Source: JAYFQE01 sp034927345
GTDB taxonomy: Bacteria > Bacillota > Clostridia > Saccharofermentanales > UBA5734
Direction of reading: 5' to 3'
Assembly: GCA_034927345.1 (NCBI GenBank)
Contig: JAYFQE010000022.1
Span: 1-35,884, forward strand
DNA length: 35,884 nt
Position 1 is the stretch's first letter; each line of letters starts with the position of its first letter. The notes beneath the pieces were generated by a model. It made no database searches, was not told the DNA's origin, and saw only the letters and a program-made list of their open reading frames with translations. Positions 16,050-24,138 of the stretch are shown here, in pieces. The position numbers and the translations under genes were made by a program.

Positions 16050-18668
16050 CTAGTACCCTTGCGACATATCGATGATGCTGCCGTCCAGAGCATTAATCGC
16101 AATATAGGTCGGAATATCTCTCGATGCCTGAACGGGGCGGTCCTGGATAAAAAGCTGTTCATTGCCTGTAAAAGTCCAAACCGGTACCATGCGGTAAACG
16201 CCTGGATGATTCTTGATACAGATGCGCATGAGATCGAGCCGGATATCTGTGATGTTGATTTTGCCGGTCATGTTCTGCGTATTACCGGTAAGATCTTCTG
16301 AATCCGATGCTTGATAAGCCGACGCATGGCGCGACAGACTGGCCAACGTATAGCTCAGCTGGCTTTGTTTCGTAAAAGCAGCTAAGGCTTCCTCAAACGT
16401 CAGGGTCGCAACATTTTCGTTCTCCACCGTTACAGGCTCCAGAGGCGAGAACCAGAAGAAATAGGTGATCATCCCGTTGCGAACCTGGATATATAATTGC
16501 TCATATTGGTAAACAGGGCCGTATTGATCGGCGGCATTGTCAGGATTGAAGGACTCCATATCATGACTGGCTACATCCTGATAAGTGGTTGAAAATTTCA
16601 TGTTGTAGCCGTAAACATCTTCGCCTTCCGCCGGCTGGGAAGATGGCGGCGCGCTGGCGGCGGCTGCGGCGAGCGCGTCTTCCTGATTGTCATAATCGAT
16701 GGATTCGGAATCACTTTTAACGGATCCCTGAGCTGTGCAGCTAGTGAGCTGGATATGGGTGATACCCATTTGACTCAGCGCGTCCTTAACCATCAGGATG
16801 GTTTCGTCACGTGTCATTTCCATGGGCCGCGAATCCTCAGGATTCCAATAGGAAACAGCGCCGTTTATGTTGGAGCCCAGATAAAAGACCGCCAAGTGAT
16901 CAACATATTCATCGGTCTCCGAATTGGTCACTTCCATAAAGGCATGGTAGTTACCGATCGTAGAAACAAACTGGATCGACTCTGAATCGCTATACTGCTG
17001 TTCAATTTCTGCCGCCTGGTTCGTGTTCTCCGCTAAATTGCCGTCAAATGCAATCCGGTCCATATAATAAAGCTGGCTGCGAAAAATCCAGTCGGTTTCT
17101 CTGAGTGCGATCGTATCCGGCGCGTCGGCGATCATTTGCTCATATTTGGCGATACATGCCTTATACTTGGCCTTGACTTTGTCCACAGTATCCTGGTTGC
17201 CGCCGTAGTTTTTCAACAGGGCCGGCTCATCCTTGATGATCGCTGTCAATTCTTTGATCTTTGTGTCCAGATTGGCCTTGGTCATGATTATTTGCGGTTC
17301 ATAGACGGTTTGATTGCGAAATAAGACCTGGGCTATGGATTTAACTTGTTCTATCGACAGCACATGCGGTTTTACCGTGACAACCGGCATGCCTTTGTCT
17401 GGCTTAACGATATCGGCGTCGATCTGAACGGTTACGGTATCATCCGCTCCGGCAAAAGCGCCGGTATAATGCGTATTTGATGCCGTTTGGATTGGGGTGT
17501 CTGACATTGAAGGCGCCGCGTTGATGATCTCTTCGAGTTTTTCCCCGTCCTTGCCCACGACAACCGGGGATTCCGGTGTCGGCTGGCAGGCGGTGGTAAA
17601 ACAGCTGATGAGGAGCATCATCGTCAGAACGGCGGATACGATCTTCGCGCCCGGCTTGCTCCTGTTTTCCATAAAAATACCGTGTATCCGCTGCTCCGCT
17701 GCTTTCCTGGTTTTGCCCGGCGCCATGCCCAGAACGAATTGTCCCTGCTGTTTTCGGGTGAACAGGGAGAGCACCATCATGGCGTAACTGCTTTTTTCCT
17801 CGCCGTTCATAAGCTTGACGACAGCATGATCACAGGCGGCTTCCATATCCAGGCGAATTTGCCGGAATGCCAGCCAAATAATGGGATTGAACCAATAAAC
17901 AGCCTGCAGCAGGCAAAGCAGTATAATTACGAGATGATCCTTCCGCTTATAATGGACTAATTCATGCTGCAAGGCATACCGGATTTGTTGGGGATTCATG
18001 GAAACCAGCGATTCCATAGGCATCAGTATCGTGAAAGGAATAAAAAGCGCCGGCGTAGAAAGGCCGTATAACCCCAGGATGCGCAGCTTGCCGTTTACGC
18101 CGAGATCGGACCGGCATTGATTGAAAAGTGTTTGCAGCTGGGGGGCAGGATAAACAGCATCGCGCCGGATATGCCTTTTCAGGAGAATATAGGCGCTGAT
18201 GATATAGATTAAATAAATACCGGCGCCGGTAAGCCAAAGAGCCAATAGCAATGTGTCCGCAGACCAGGCGGATGGCAGGACGGCTGCGGAACCATCCCCG
18301 GCCGGCGAAAGATTTTCAGACTTGACGATCTGCTCCGGAATGGAAGACCGATTGGGCGTGAAATCCGAGGCCGTCACATCGGCGATGCTTTGAGCGGCGG
18401 CCGGATCGGCGGCATTTCCGCTCACAAAAGCCGGAAGTGTTTCCATAGACTGCGTTTGCGCCTTTGGCGCTTGCGCGGGGATGACAATCAGATTAATGCC
18501 GCTATCGATTGTGAACGGCATCAGGAGGCGTAACAACAGGATAATCCAGATGCCATAATGCAGCGCGGGCGATAATTTTTTGTAGAGGCCTTTCTTCAGC
18601 AGTAAAGTGACGGCGTAAATGACTGCCGAGTAAACCGAGATTTCCAGCAACAGGCTTAGAATACGCAT
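16050..18668 (-). CDS. M56-family membrane metallopeptidase with long C-terminal domain (BlaR1-like)
   Basis: This protein has 872 residues. The N-terminal part has about four membrane segments and the zinc site HELVH at 235-239 with Glu276 in DMEAACD as third ligand, as in BlaR1/MecR1 antirepressors. After a further membrane segment at about 342-360 comes an outside domain of about 500 residues. It does not look like the penicillin-binding sensor of BlaR1, so the signal is probably not a beta-lactam. The start follows the blaI stop with one base between. It is expected to sense an external compound and destroy the BlaI repressor, releasing the exporter genes. The protease reading is firm; the sensed compound is unknown. 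Confidence 0.88.
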   Translation of the reverse strand: MRILSLLLEISVYSAVIYAVTLLLKKGLYKKLSPALHYGIWIILLLRLLMPFTIDSGINLIVIPAQAPKAQTQSMETLPAFVSGNAADPAAAQSIADVTASDFTPNRSSIPEQIVKSENLSPAGDGSAAVLPSAWSADTLLLALWLTGAGIYLIYIISAYILLKRHIRRDAVYPAPQLQTLFNQCRSDLGVNGKLRILGLYGLSTPALFIPFTILMPMESLVSMNPQQIRYALQHELVHYKRKDHLVIILLCLLQAVYWFNPIIWLAFRQIRLDMEAACDHAVVKLMNGEEKSSYAMMVLSLFTRKQQGQFVLGMAPGKTRKAAEQRIHGIFMENRSKPGAKIVSAVLTMMLLISCFTTACQPTPESPVVVGKDGEKLEEIINAAPSMSDTPIQTASNTHYTGAFAGADDTVTVQIDADIVKPDKGMPVVTVKPHVLSIEQVKSIAQVLFRNQTVYEPQIIMTKANLDTKIKELTAIIKDEPALLKNYGGNQDTVDKVKAKYKACIAKYEQMIADAPDTIALRETDWIFRSQLYYMDRIAFDGNLAENTNQAAEIEQQYSDSESIQFVSTIGNYHAFMEVTNSETDEYVDHLAVFYLGSNINGAVSYWNPEDSRPMEMTRDETILMVKDALSQMGITHIQLTSCTAQGSVKSDSESIDYDNQEDALAAAAASAPPSSQPAEGEDVYGYNMKFSTTYQDVASHDMESFNPDNAADQYGPVYQYEQLYIQVRNGMITYFFWFSPLEPVTVENENVATLTFEEALAAFTKQSQLSYTLASLSRHASAYQASDSEDLTGNTQNMTGKINITDIRLDLMRICIKNHPGVYRMVPVWTFTGNEQLFIQDRPVQASRDIPTYIAINALDGSIIDMSQGY

Positions 18669-18669
18669 G

Positions 18670-19068
18670 TTATTCCGCCTCCGGTTTCTCTCGCTTAGGC
18701 TCGCTGCCCAGTTTTGTGATCAAATCCTGAAGCTCCAGCCGATCCTTATCGTTCAGCCCGGTTTCTTCAATCATGCACGCCAAAAGCATTTTTGCTCCTT
18801 TGTCCGTCAGCTTGGACATGACGTGCCTGCTTTCATTCCGAATGCATTCCTCTCGATCGGCCAGCGGTGTATAAGCCCGATTTCCGCTGATCGTCGTATA
18901 GCCAATATAACCGTTTTCGCACAACTTTCGCATATAGGTCGAAAAAGTGCTTTTTTGCCAGTCGACCGCCCGCTCCATGGCTTCCATGATCTGCGACAGA
19001 AACAGCGGATGCTGTTTCCATAATGTTTCCATAATGATCCACTCTTGTTTGGTTAGCGCTTCTTTCAT
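18670..19068 (-). CDS. BlaI/MecI-family repressor
   Basis: This 132-residue winged-helix protein has the BlaI/MecI layout: a DNA-binding N-terminus beginning LTKQEWIIMETLWK and a helical dimerisation C-terminus. AGGGAGG lies 8 bases before the ATG. It heads a five-gene operon and should bind the paired repeats over its own promoter. Cleavage by the M56 protease coded next would lift repression. Confidence 0.92.
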   Translation of the reverse strand: MKEALTKQEWIIMETLWKQHPLFLSQIMEAMERAVDWQKSTFSTYMRKLCENGYIGYTTISGNRAYTPLADREECIRNESRHVMSKLTDKGAKMLLACMIEETGLNDKDRLELQDLITKLGSEPKREKPEAE

Positions 19069-19123
19069 GATTAAAGCCTCCCTGTGCGGACGTTGACCTG
19101 TTATAACAACAAGTTTCAGTTAA

Positions 19124-19155
19124 AAACTATATGTCTACGATAGTAAACTATATGT
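19124..19155 (-). promoter_or_regulatory. Probable BlaI operator: two 11-bp repeats
   Basis: AAACTATATGT occurs exactly at 19124-19134 and 19145-19155, spaced 21 bp (two helical turns). The copies flank the -10 element, between which lies the near palindrome TACGATAGTA. Binding of a BlaI dimer to each copy would block the promoter. Classical BlaI sites have the core TACA/TGTA, so these are related in kind but not identical. Confidence 0.6.
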
Positions 19156-19168
19156 TTTTAAATGTCAA
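19140..19168 (-). promoter_or_regulatory. Sigma-A promoter of the blaI operon
   Basis: On the minus strand TTGACA (19168-19163) and TACTAT (19145-19140) are separated by 17 bp. The start codon of blaI lies 70 bp further. The operator repeats overlap the promoter. Outside it, CTGTTATAACAAC (19098-19110) and CTGTTATAAGAAC (19188-19200) form an additional near-repeat pair of unknown role. Confidence 0.75.
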
Positions 19169-19204
19169 CAATCCTTCGGGATTTGCTCTGTTATAAGAAC
19201 ATCC

Positions 19205-19423
19205 TTAATCCCATAACGATTTCATTAAGTCCGTTATCCGCTCTTTCCTGGCTTGAGTTTCCGCCGTGTCGATGCTGACCGTTTCCTGATCGATCAGCAG
19301 GACATCGCCTTCTTTAGCGGCTGCAGGACAGCTGCTTTTCAAGATTTGAATCATCCGGCGTTCGCCGGCTACTTCACAAACCGCAAACTCGCCTTCGAAA
19401 CGATCCAGGATCACTTTCATCAT
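19205..19423 (-). CDS. DUF3006-domain protein
   Basis: This small protein of 72 residues has the pattern VILDRFEGEFAVCE...EGDVLLID...ID that marks DUF3006. A longer version beginning upstream is possible, but GAGGTGAT lies before the ATG at 19423 and fits the known domain length. DUF3006 genes are often next to genes for metallo-beta-lactamase-fold proteins related to ComEC, as here, where the MBL gene ends 16 bp upstream. Its function is unknown. Confidence 0.8.
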   Translation of the reverse strand: MMKVILDRFEGEFAVCEVAGERRMIQILKSSCPAAAKEGDVLLIDQETVSIDTAETQARKERITDLMKSLWD

Positions 19424-19439
19424 ATTGAATATCACCTCG

Positions 19440-20696
19440 TCAGGGATTGCACTTTTTGCAGGGAACATAACCGGCATTAATCGCTTCGTCACGGGAAGAT
19501 AAGCTGATCCGGTTCTTTTCATCCGGCAAAGAACTGCAGCTGGGTTTATGAAATTTTTTCGTCTCCTTATTGCCGATATAAGAAGTATCCGGTTTAGCGG
19601 CCTGGGTGGCCTGGGCAGTCGGTTTTACGGTAGTCGGCTTTACGGTAGTCGGTTTAGGCGTAGGCGCCGCCGTAGTGGCGGCAGCGCCGGGCTTTCCGCT
19701 GTCGGGGGCGGCGTTGAAGGTGATTTGCTTGCCGTCCGATACGGCTATGATGGCGCCGGCAAGATCTGTTCTGTAGACGGCCGTCCCGGCGTCGGCTAAT
19801 CGGGCCAGCGTTTCGGCAGCCGGATGGCCATAAGTATTATCCTGGCCGACGGAAATAACAGCATAGAGCGGCGAAACAGCCTGCAGCAAAGCGGCGCATG
19901 TTGAACTGCCGCTCCCATGATGGCCGACCTTTAAAACATCGGCATCCAGATCATAACCCTGGCTGATCATGGCCTCTTCGTCATCTTTTTCAGCATCGCC
20001 TGTAAAAAGAAAAGCTGTATTGCCGAAAGACACTTTACTGACAACAGAGACATGATTCAATTCATCATCGGATGCAAGAACGGGCCCCAATATATCCAGG
20101 CCGGCCTGGCCCAGTGAATAATGGGTTCCCGGAACGGCTTTTGATATTTTCAAGCCTTTATCCTTTATAGCCAGGAGAACATCCTCAAAGGTTTCCGTAT
20201 TGGCGACGGCATCCGGCAAAATAACTTTGCCGACCGTAAAGGCTTTGATGACGGTATCCAGTCCGCCGATATGGTCTTCGTGAGGATGCGTCCCGACGAC
20301 GTAGTCAAGATCCTGTATCCCTAAAGCCTTTATGTAAGCGACAACAGAATCGCCGTCTTCGTTATTGCCGGCGTCAATCAATAAAGTGTCGCCGCCTTGC
20401 TGAACCAGGATGCTGTCGGCCTGTCCGACATCTAAAAAATGAACGGTGACAGAACCGGCGGCTGTTGTTTGTTCGGGTATCGCCGTTGCCGACGGATCGC
20501 CGGCCGCGGCGCTTTCCGAAGGGCTTTGCAGCGTCGACACGGGCAGAGTGCCGGATGTGTCGGAAAGGGATGCCGTATCGAGAACTGAAGTTGCCGGCGC
20601 GGCGGCTGCAGCGATTGCGGGAGCACAGCCGGAACAGGCGCCGGCGGCAAGAGTCAGAATTAAAAACACCAACAAAAACAAACGGGATCTTTTCAT
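19440..20696 (-). CDS. Exported metallo-beta-lactamase-fold lipoprotein with Ada-like C-terminal metal site
   Basis: This 418-residue protein starts with a signal peptide ending in a possible lipobox (cysteine 21 or 24). A low-complexity Ala/Ser/Thr linker follows, then the MBL domain with HPHEDH at 137-142 and later GDAEKDD and KVGHHGS, all as in the outside domain of ComEC/Rec2. Pro/Thr-rich 5-residue repeats (KPTTV) form a second linker. The tail has KKFHKPSC...PCKKC, the Ada-type four-cysteine metal site. GGAGG lies before the chosen ATG 20696. Relatives are thought to be extracellular nucleases or hydrolases; the substrate here is not known. Confidence 0.85.
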   Translation of the reverse strand: MKRSRLFLLVFLILTLAAGACSGCAPAIAAAAAPATSVLDTASLSDTSGTLPVSTLQSPSESAAAGDPSATAIPEQTTAAGSVTVHFLDVGQADSILVQQGGDTLLIDAGNNEDGDSVVAYIKALGIQDLDYVVGTHPHEDHIGGLDTVIKAFTVGKVILPDAVANTETFEDVLLAIKDKGLKISKAVPGTHYSLGQAGLDILGPVLASDDELNHVSVVSKVSFGNTAFLFTGDAEKDDEEAMISQGYDLDADVLKVGHHGSGSSTCAALLQAVSPLYAVISVGQDNTYGHPAAETLARLADAGTAVYRTDLAGAIIAVSDGKQITFNAAPDSGKPGAAATTAAPTPKPTTVKPTTVKPTAQATQAAKPDTSYIGNKETKKFHKPSCSSLPDEKNRISLSSRDEAINAGYVPCKKCNP

Positions 20697-20765
20697 ATAA
20701 TCCTCCAAAATTAAATAAAATAAATAAATGTCAAGGAGTTTATATAAGGTCCGGATCAATCATTA

Positions 20766-20810
20766 ACCGGACCGCCCATCCATAAGCCTTATATGAACGG
20801 GCGGTCCGGT
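20766..20810. terminator. Strong GC-rich hairpin, probable terminator
   Basis: ACCGGACCGCCC (20766-20777) and GGGCGGTCCGGT (20799-20810) form a perfect 12-bp stem with a 21-base loop, 23 bp after the end of the small cysteine-protein gene on the minus strand. The T-run behind it is poor. A third copy of the motif, GGTCCGG at 20749-20755, could pair with the inner arm instead, so an attenuator-like role is not excluded. Confidence 0.5.
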
Positions 20811-20832
20811 AAAATTTTAAACAACGCTTTAT

Positions 20833-21045
20833 TCAGGCTTCTTTTTGTTTTGGTGATTCCATGTCGTTTTTATTCCAATACGCATTGACACAATCGGCAC
20901 AGATTCGCTTGGCTTCTTCCCAGTTTTTCACATCGGCAACTACAGCCTGGCTGATGCGGCCCTCTACCGCATAGGTGATGTCCCGGCAGAGCGGATTGGC
21001 AATGTCCTTTTTTAAGAGGGGGCAATGAAATTCATTTTCTGTCAT
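20833..21045 (-). CDS. Small cysteine-containing protein, function unknown
   Basis: This 70-residue soluble protein begins MTENEFHCPLLKK and has four cysteines: two near the start (C-x-x-L-L... and NPLC) and a CADC pair near the end. Such spacing could bind zinc or an iron-sulfur cluster. ATG 21045 lies 8 bases after GGAGG; a GTG three codons earlier overlaps that site and is rejected. It has its own promoter and hairpin, so it is a single-gene unit. No family is recognised. Confidence 0.6.
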   Translation of the reverse strand: MTENEFHCPLLKKDIANPLCRDITYAVEGRISQAVVADVKNWEEAKRICADCVNAYWNKNDMESPKQKEA

Positions 21046-21096
21046 TTGATTCACCTCCAGCTAAATTAATTAAAGATAAAATAGGATTGTATCATC

Positions 21097-21105
21097 ATTA
21101 TAACA
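21097..21105 (-). promoter_or_regulatory. Extended -10 promoter of the small cysteine-protein gene
   Basis: The minus strand reads TGTTATAAT (21105-21097), a perfect TATAAT with the TG extension, 52 bp before the start codon. The -35 is poor (TTGTAA at 19-bp spacing), which extended -10 promoters tolerate. Confidence 0.6.
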
Positions 21106-21143
21106 TGTTGATTGGGTAAATTTACAATCGCCGTTTGCTGCGC

Positions 21144-22448
21144 TCAATGAATCAAGTCAAGAATAACCGGGCTGGACGCTGCCGGCTCATGACCAAATGA
21201 GAGGGCTTTTCCCAACTGTTCTTTTGCTCGTTCGATTTTGCCGGGATCCTGCGCGTGAATCTCCGCCAGAGGCTGGCCGGCGATGATATAATCGCCTATT
21301 CTATGATAAAAAATAAGTCCGGCCGCATAATCGATCGTATCGTTTTTCTTTTTCCGGCCGCCGCCCAGGTCAACAAAGATACGGCCGATCGCCGCTGTAT
21401 CCATGGCGGTCAGATAACCGGAGCAAGGGGCTGGCCAGACGACCTGATAAGCTGATTGAGGCAGCAGCTGATAGTCGTCAATGACCGCCGGGTTGCCTTT
21501 TTGGCCGGCGATCATCCGCCGCAATCGCTCCAAAGCGGCGCCGTTCTGTATTTGTTTGAGCAGCATGATGCGGGCGGCCGCTTCATGCGCCGCCGCGCCG
21601 GCTGAAACCAGCATTTGAGAACCGATGGCCAGTGAAACCTCCAGCAGGTCGCCGGAAACACGGCCTTTCAAGACATCGATCGCCTCAATGACTTCCAAAG
21701 CGTTACCGATATTTTGGCCCAGAGGTTGATTCATGCTGCTGATAACCGCGGTCACCTGACGGCCAACCTGGCGGCCTATGGAAACCATCAATTCAGCCAG
21801 CGCGCGGGCCTGGGGCAGGTCGCGCATAAAGGCTCCGCTGCCGCACTTTACATCCAGGATGATCGCGTCGGCACCGGCCGCTATTTTCTTGCTCATGATG
21901 CTGGCGGCAATCAGGGGCAGGCTTTCTACGGTGCCGGTGACATCGCGCAGCGCGTAAAGCTTTTTGTCAGCCGGCGTCAAGTTGCCGGTCTGCGACATAA
22001 TGACGACCTGATTTTGGCGAATCAAAGCGAGCGCTTCTGCCTCGGACAGGTCAACCTGGAAACCTGGTATGGATTCGAGCTTATCGATGGTGCCGCCGGT
22101 AAAACCTAAACCGCGGCCTGACATTTTGACAACGGAAACGCCGCACGAAGCGACCAGCGGCGCGACAATGAGCGTTGTTGTATCGGCAACCCCGCCGGTG
22201 CTGTGCTTATCGACTTTTATGCCGGGTATGGCGTCCAGGTTGAACTGATCTCCGGATTCAGCCATAGCCAGGGTCAGATCGGCTGTTTCCCGCGCCGACA
22301 AACCGCGGATAAACATGGCCATCAGCATGGCGGAAATTTGGTAGTCCGGCCAACGATCATCACAGACCCCGGCGATGAAAAAGCGCAGTTCCTCCGTGCT
22401 GAACTCGCCGCTGTCTCGCTTTTTTATAATTAAATCGACTGGATTCAT
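21144..22448 (-). CDS. pdp: Pyrimidine-nucleoside (thymidine) phosphorylase
   Basis: This 434-residue enzyme splits thymidine, uridine or deoxyuridine with phosphate into base and (deoxy)ribose-1-phosphate in the cytoplasm. KHSTGG at 81-86, SGRGLGFTGGTIDKLE at 110-125 and YALRDVTGTV match the phosphate- and nucleoside-binding motifs of the family; the length is usual. ATG 22448 has AGGAGG upstream. The gene follows the ABC-2 exporter trio by 35 bp on the same strand and is probably part of that operon, an odd partnership. Uridine/thymidine preference cannot be separated by eye. Confidence 0.93.
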   Translation of the reverse strand: MNPVDLIIKKRDSGEFSTEELRFFIAGVCDDRWPDYQISAMLMAMFIRGLSARETADLTLAMAESGDQFNLDAIPGIKVDKHSTGGVADTTTLIVAPLVASCGVSVVKMSGRGLGFTGGTIDKLESIPGFQVDLSEAEALALIRQNQVVIMSQTGNLTPADKKLYALRDVTGTVESLPLIAASIMSKKIAAGADAIILDVKCGSGAFMRDLPQARALAELMVSIGRQVGRQVTAVISSMNQPLGQNIGNALEVIEAIDVLKGRVSGDLLEVSLAIGSQMLVSAGAAAHEAAARIMLLKQIQNGAALERLRRMIAGQKGNPAVIDDYQLLPQSAYQVVWPAPCSGYLTAMDTAAIGRIFVDLGGGRKKKNDTIDYAAGLIFYHRIGDYIIAGQPLAEIHAQDPGKIERAKEQLGKALSFGHEPAASSPVILDLIH

Positions 22449-22483
22449 AAGGGCACCTCCTGATTTGACGCCATATAAGGGCA

Positions 22484-23293
22484 TTACGTCCCGGTTGACT
22501 GGTAATGGCGTACGCCAAAAGACCAGAAAATAAACATGATAAGAAGAAAAGCGACGCCGGCCAGCGGCGTAACAAACGCCAGCCAGGAAGGCCAGCCAAA
22601 GATCGATTTACCTAAAATATAAGCCGCCGGCATATGGGTCGTCAATCCGTACGGCGCCAGATAAAGGAAAAGCCAGCGAAAACCGCGCGGATAGATATCC
22701 AGCGGATACTGGCAAGTGCTTCGGCCGCCGTAAGTAAGAATATTAACCAGTTCAATTGACTGGACGGACCAGAAACACAACGTCGCTTCGATGATGAACA
22801 GTCCCAGAAAGAGGCAGGCGCCCCCCAGAATTGAAAAGACCAGGCAGACGAAACGGGCCGGAGTCCAGACAACCTGAGCCTGCAGACTGCCAAAGATCAG
22901 ACTGGCCAGACCCACCAGCAAAGTGCCGAGCCGCCGGGGATCCAGCTGGCTGCAGAGGACGCCGCCGATCGTCGATTGCGGCCGCAGAAGAATGCGGTCA
23001 AACTGGCCTGTGCGCACCAGCGTGCTAAAGGCGGAAAAGCCGCGGCCAAATAATTCAACCAAAGCAAAAGAGAGCTGCATTAATCCGAAAAAGAAAATGA
23101 TTTCCTGGCTGCTCCATTGCCCCAAACAATTAAAGCGGGTAAAAAGCAACAGCACGGCAGCCAGTTCCCCGCCGGTCATGATCAGCATGGAAAAGCTCTG
23201 CAGCCAAAACGAAGTCCGATACTGCATCTGAGCATTGACCAGGAGCCGGGCAGATTTGAGATATAATCCGATAGACTGTCTGATGGTCTGCAT
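22484..23293 (-). CDS. ABC-2 type permease, DUF990-like, second subunit
   Basis: This 269-residue membrane protein has about six segments, including RTSFWLQSFSMLIMTGGEL near the N-terminus. It belongs to the permease pair that accompanies NatA-like ATPases with the VFGQR motif. ATG 23293 has AAGGAGG upstream, and a TTG two codons earlier overlaps the preceding gene. It forms the pore with the permease coded upstream. Confidence 0.85.
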   Translation of the reverse strand: MQTIRQSIGLYLKSARLLVNAQMQYRTSFWLQSFSMLIMTGGELAAVLLLFTRFNCLGQWSSQEIIFFFGLMQLSFALVELFGRGFSAFSTLVRTGQFDRILLRPQSTIGGVLCSQLDPRRLGTLLVGLASLIFGSLQAQVVWTPARFVCLVFSILGGACLFLGLFIIEATLCFWSVQSIELVNILTYGGRSTCQYPLDIYPRGFRWLFLYLAPYGLTTHMPAAYILGKSIFGWPSWLAFVTPLAGVAFLLIMFIFWSFGVRHYQSTGT

Positions 23294-23295
23294 GA

Positions 23296-24138
23296 TCAAC
23301 CTCCTTGAATGACCAGACGCTTTAAATTATGATGCCAGAGCAAGGAACCGCCGCCGGCCAGCAAAACAATCCAGATAGCCTGACGCAGCAACATGGCCGG
23401 GAAATCCGATAATGCTGTCTGACCGGTAAACAGGCGGATCGGCGCATCGAGACTTTGGGCAAAAGGCAGCGCTTGCAGCCAGCCCTGCCAGGCATCCGGG
23501 AAAAGGGTCAGAGGCAGAAGATTCCCGGAAAAAAATAAAGAGAACATGGAAATGATGTTGGTTATGCCGCGCGGATCGAGCGTCCGCATCGTAATTCCGC
23601 TCATCAGGGCGTCTAAAAAGCTGATGGTCAGCATGCCCAATAAAAGCGATAAAATAAACGCCGCCAATTGCCGGATGTTATCCGGCCAGTGCAGACGCCA
23701 GGGTTCCGGCAGAAAACTGGCAAGGACCAGAAGCGGCCAGGCCCGCATAAGGCTGGAAGTTATTTTATAAGCCAGAATGCGAACGGTCCAGTAAGGATAC
23801 AGACGAACCGGCCGGCATAGTTCATAAACCAGATCACCCGACAGGATAGCCTGATTCAGGCTGCCGTCGCTGCCAAAAAGCAATCGGAAAAACGCCTGCT
23901 GGATCCAGACATAAGCCACGGTATCGGCAAACTCGATCGTCGATTGGCCGGTCCGGATGCCGGCTGTATCCAAAGCCTGATAGAGGAAAATGAGGATCAG
24001 CCCGAAAAAGAGCTGGGTAAAAAAGCCGCCCGCGGCAGCCGCCCGGTATTGTAATTCCATTCGGGCTCTGAGCCGGAATGCGGTGCTCCAGGCTCTGCCG
24101 GCTGACATACTGGAGCGCGGCCGGGTGTTCGTTTTCAT
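23296..24138 (-). CDS. ABC-2 type permease, DUF990-like, first subunit
   Basis: This 280-residue membrane protein starts with a basic N-terminus and shows the GGFFTQLFFGLILIFLYQAL segment typical of the pair. Its ATG overlaps the stop of the ATPase gene (ATGA), and its own stop lies 2 bases before the next permease start, so the three genes are tightly coupled. Confidence 0.85.
   Translation of the reverse strand: MKTNTRPRSSMSAGRAWSTAFRLRARMELQYRAAAAGGFFTQLFFGLILIFLYQALDTAGIRTGQSTIEFADTVAYVWIQQAFFRLLFGSDGSLNQAILSGDLVYELCRPVRLYPYWTVRILAYKITSSLMRAWPLLVLASFLPEPWRLHWPDNIRQLAAFILSLLLGMLTISFLDALMSGITMRTLDPRGITNIISMFSLFFSGNLLPLTLFPDAWQGWLQALPFAQSLDAPIRLFTGQTALSDFPAMLLRQAIWIVLLAGGGSLLWHHNLKRLVIQGG

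Noticed and set aside
19621..19665. 15-bp tandem repeats, considered as a CRISPR or minisatellite
   Set aside because: The period is 15 bp with no spacers and codes KPTTV repeats in a protein linker.
20729..20734. TTGACA on the minus strand before the MBL lipoprotein gene
   Set aside because: The matching -10 would fall on the ribosome binding site, so it cannot serve as this gene's promoter.
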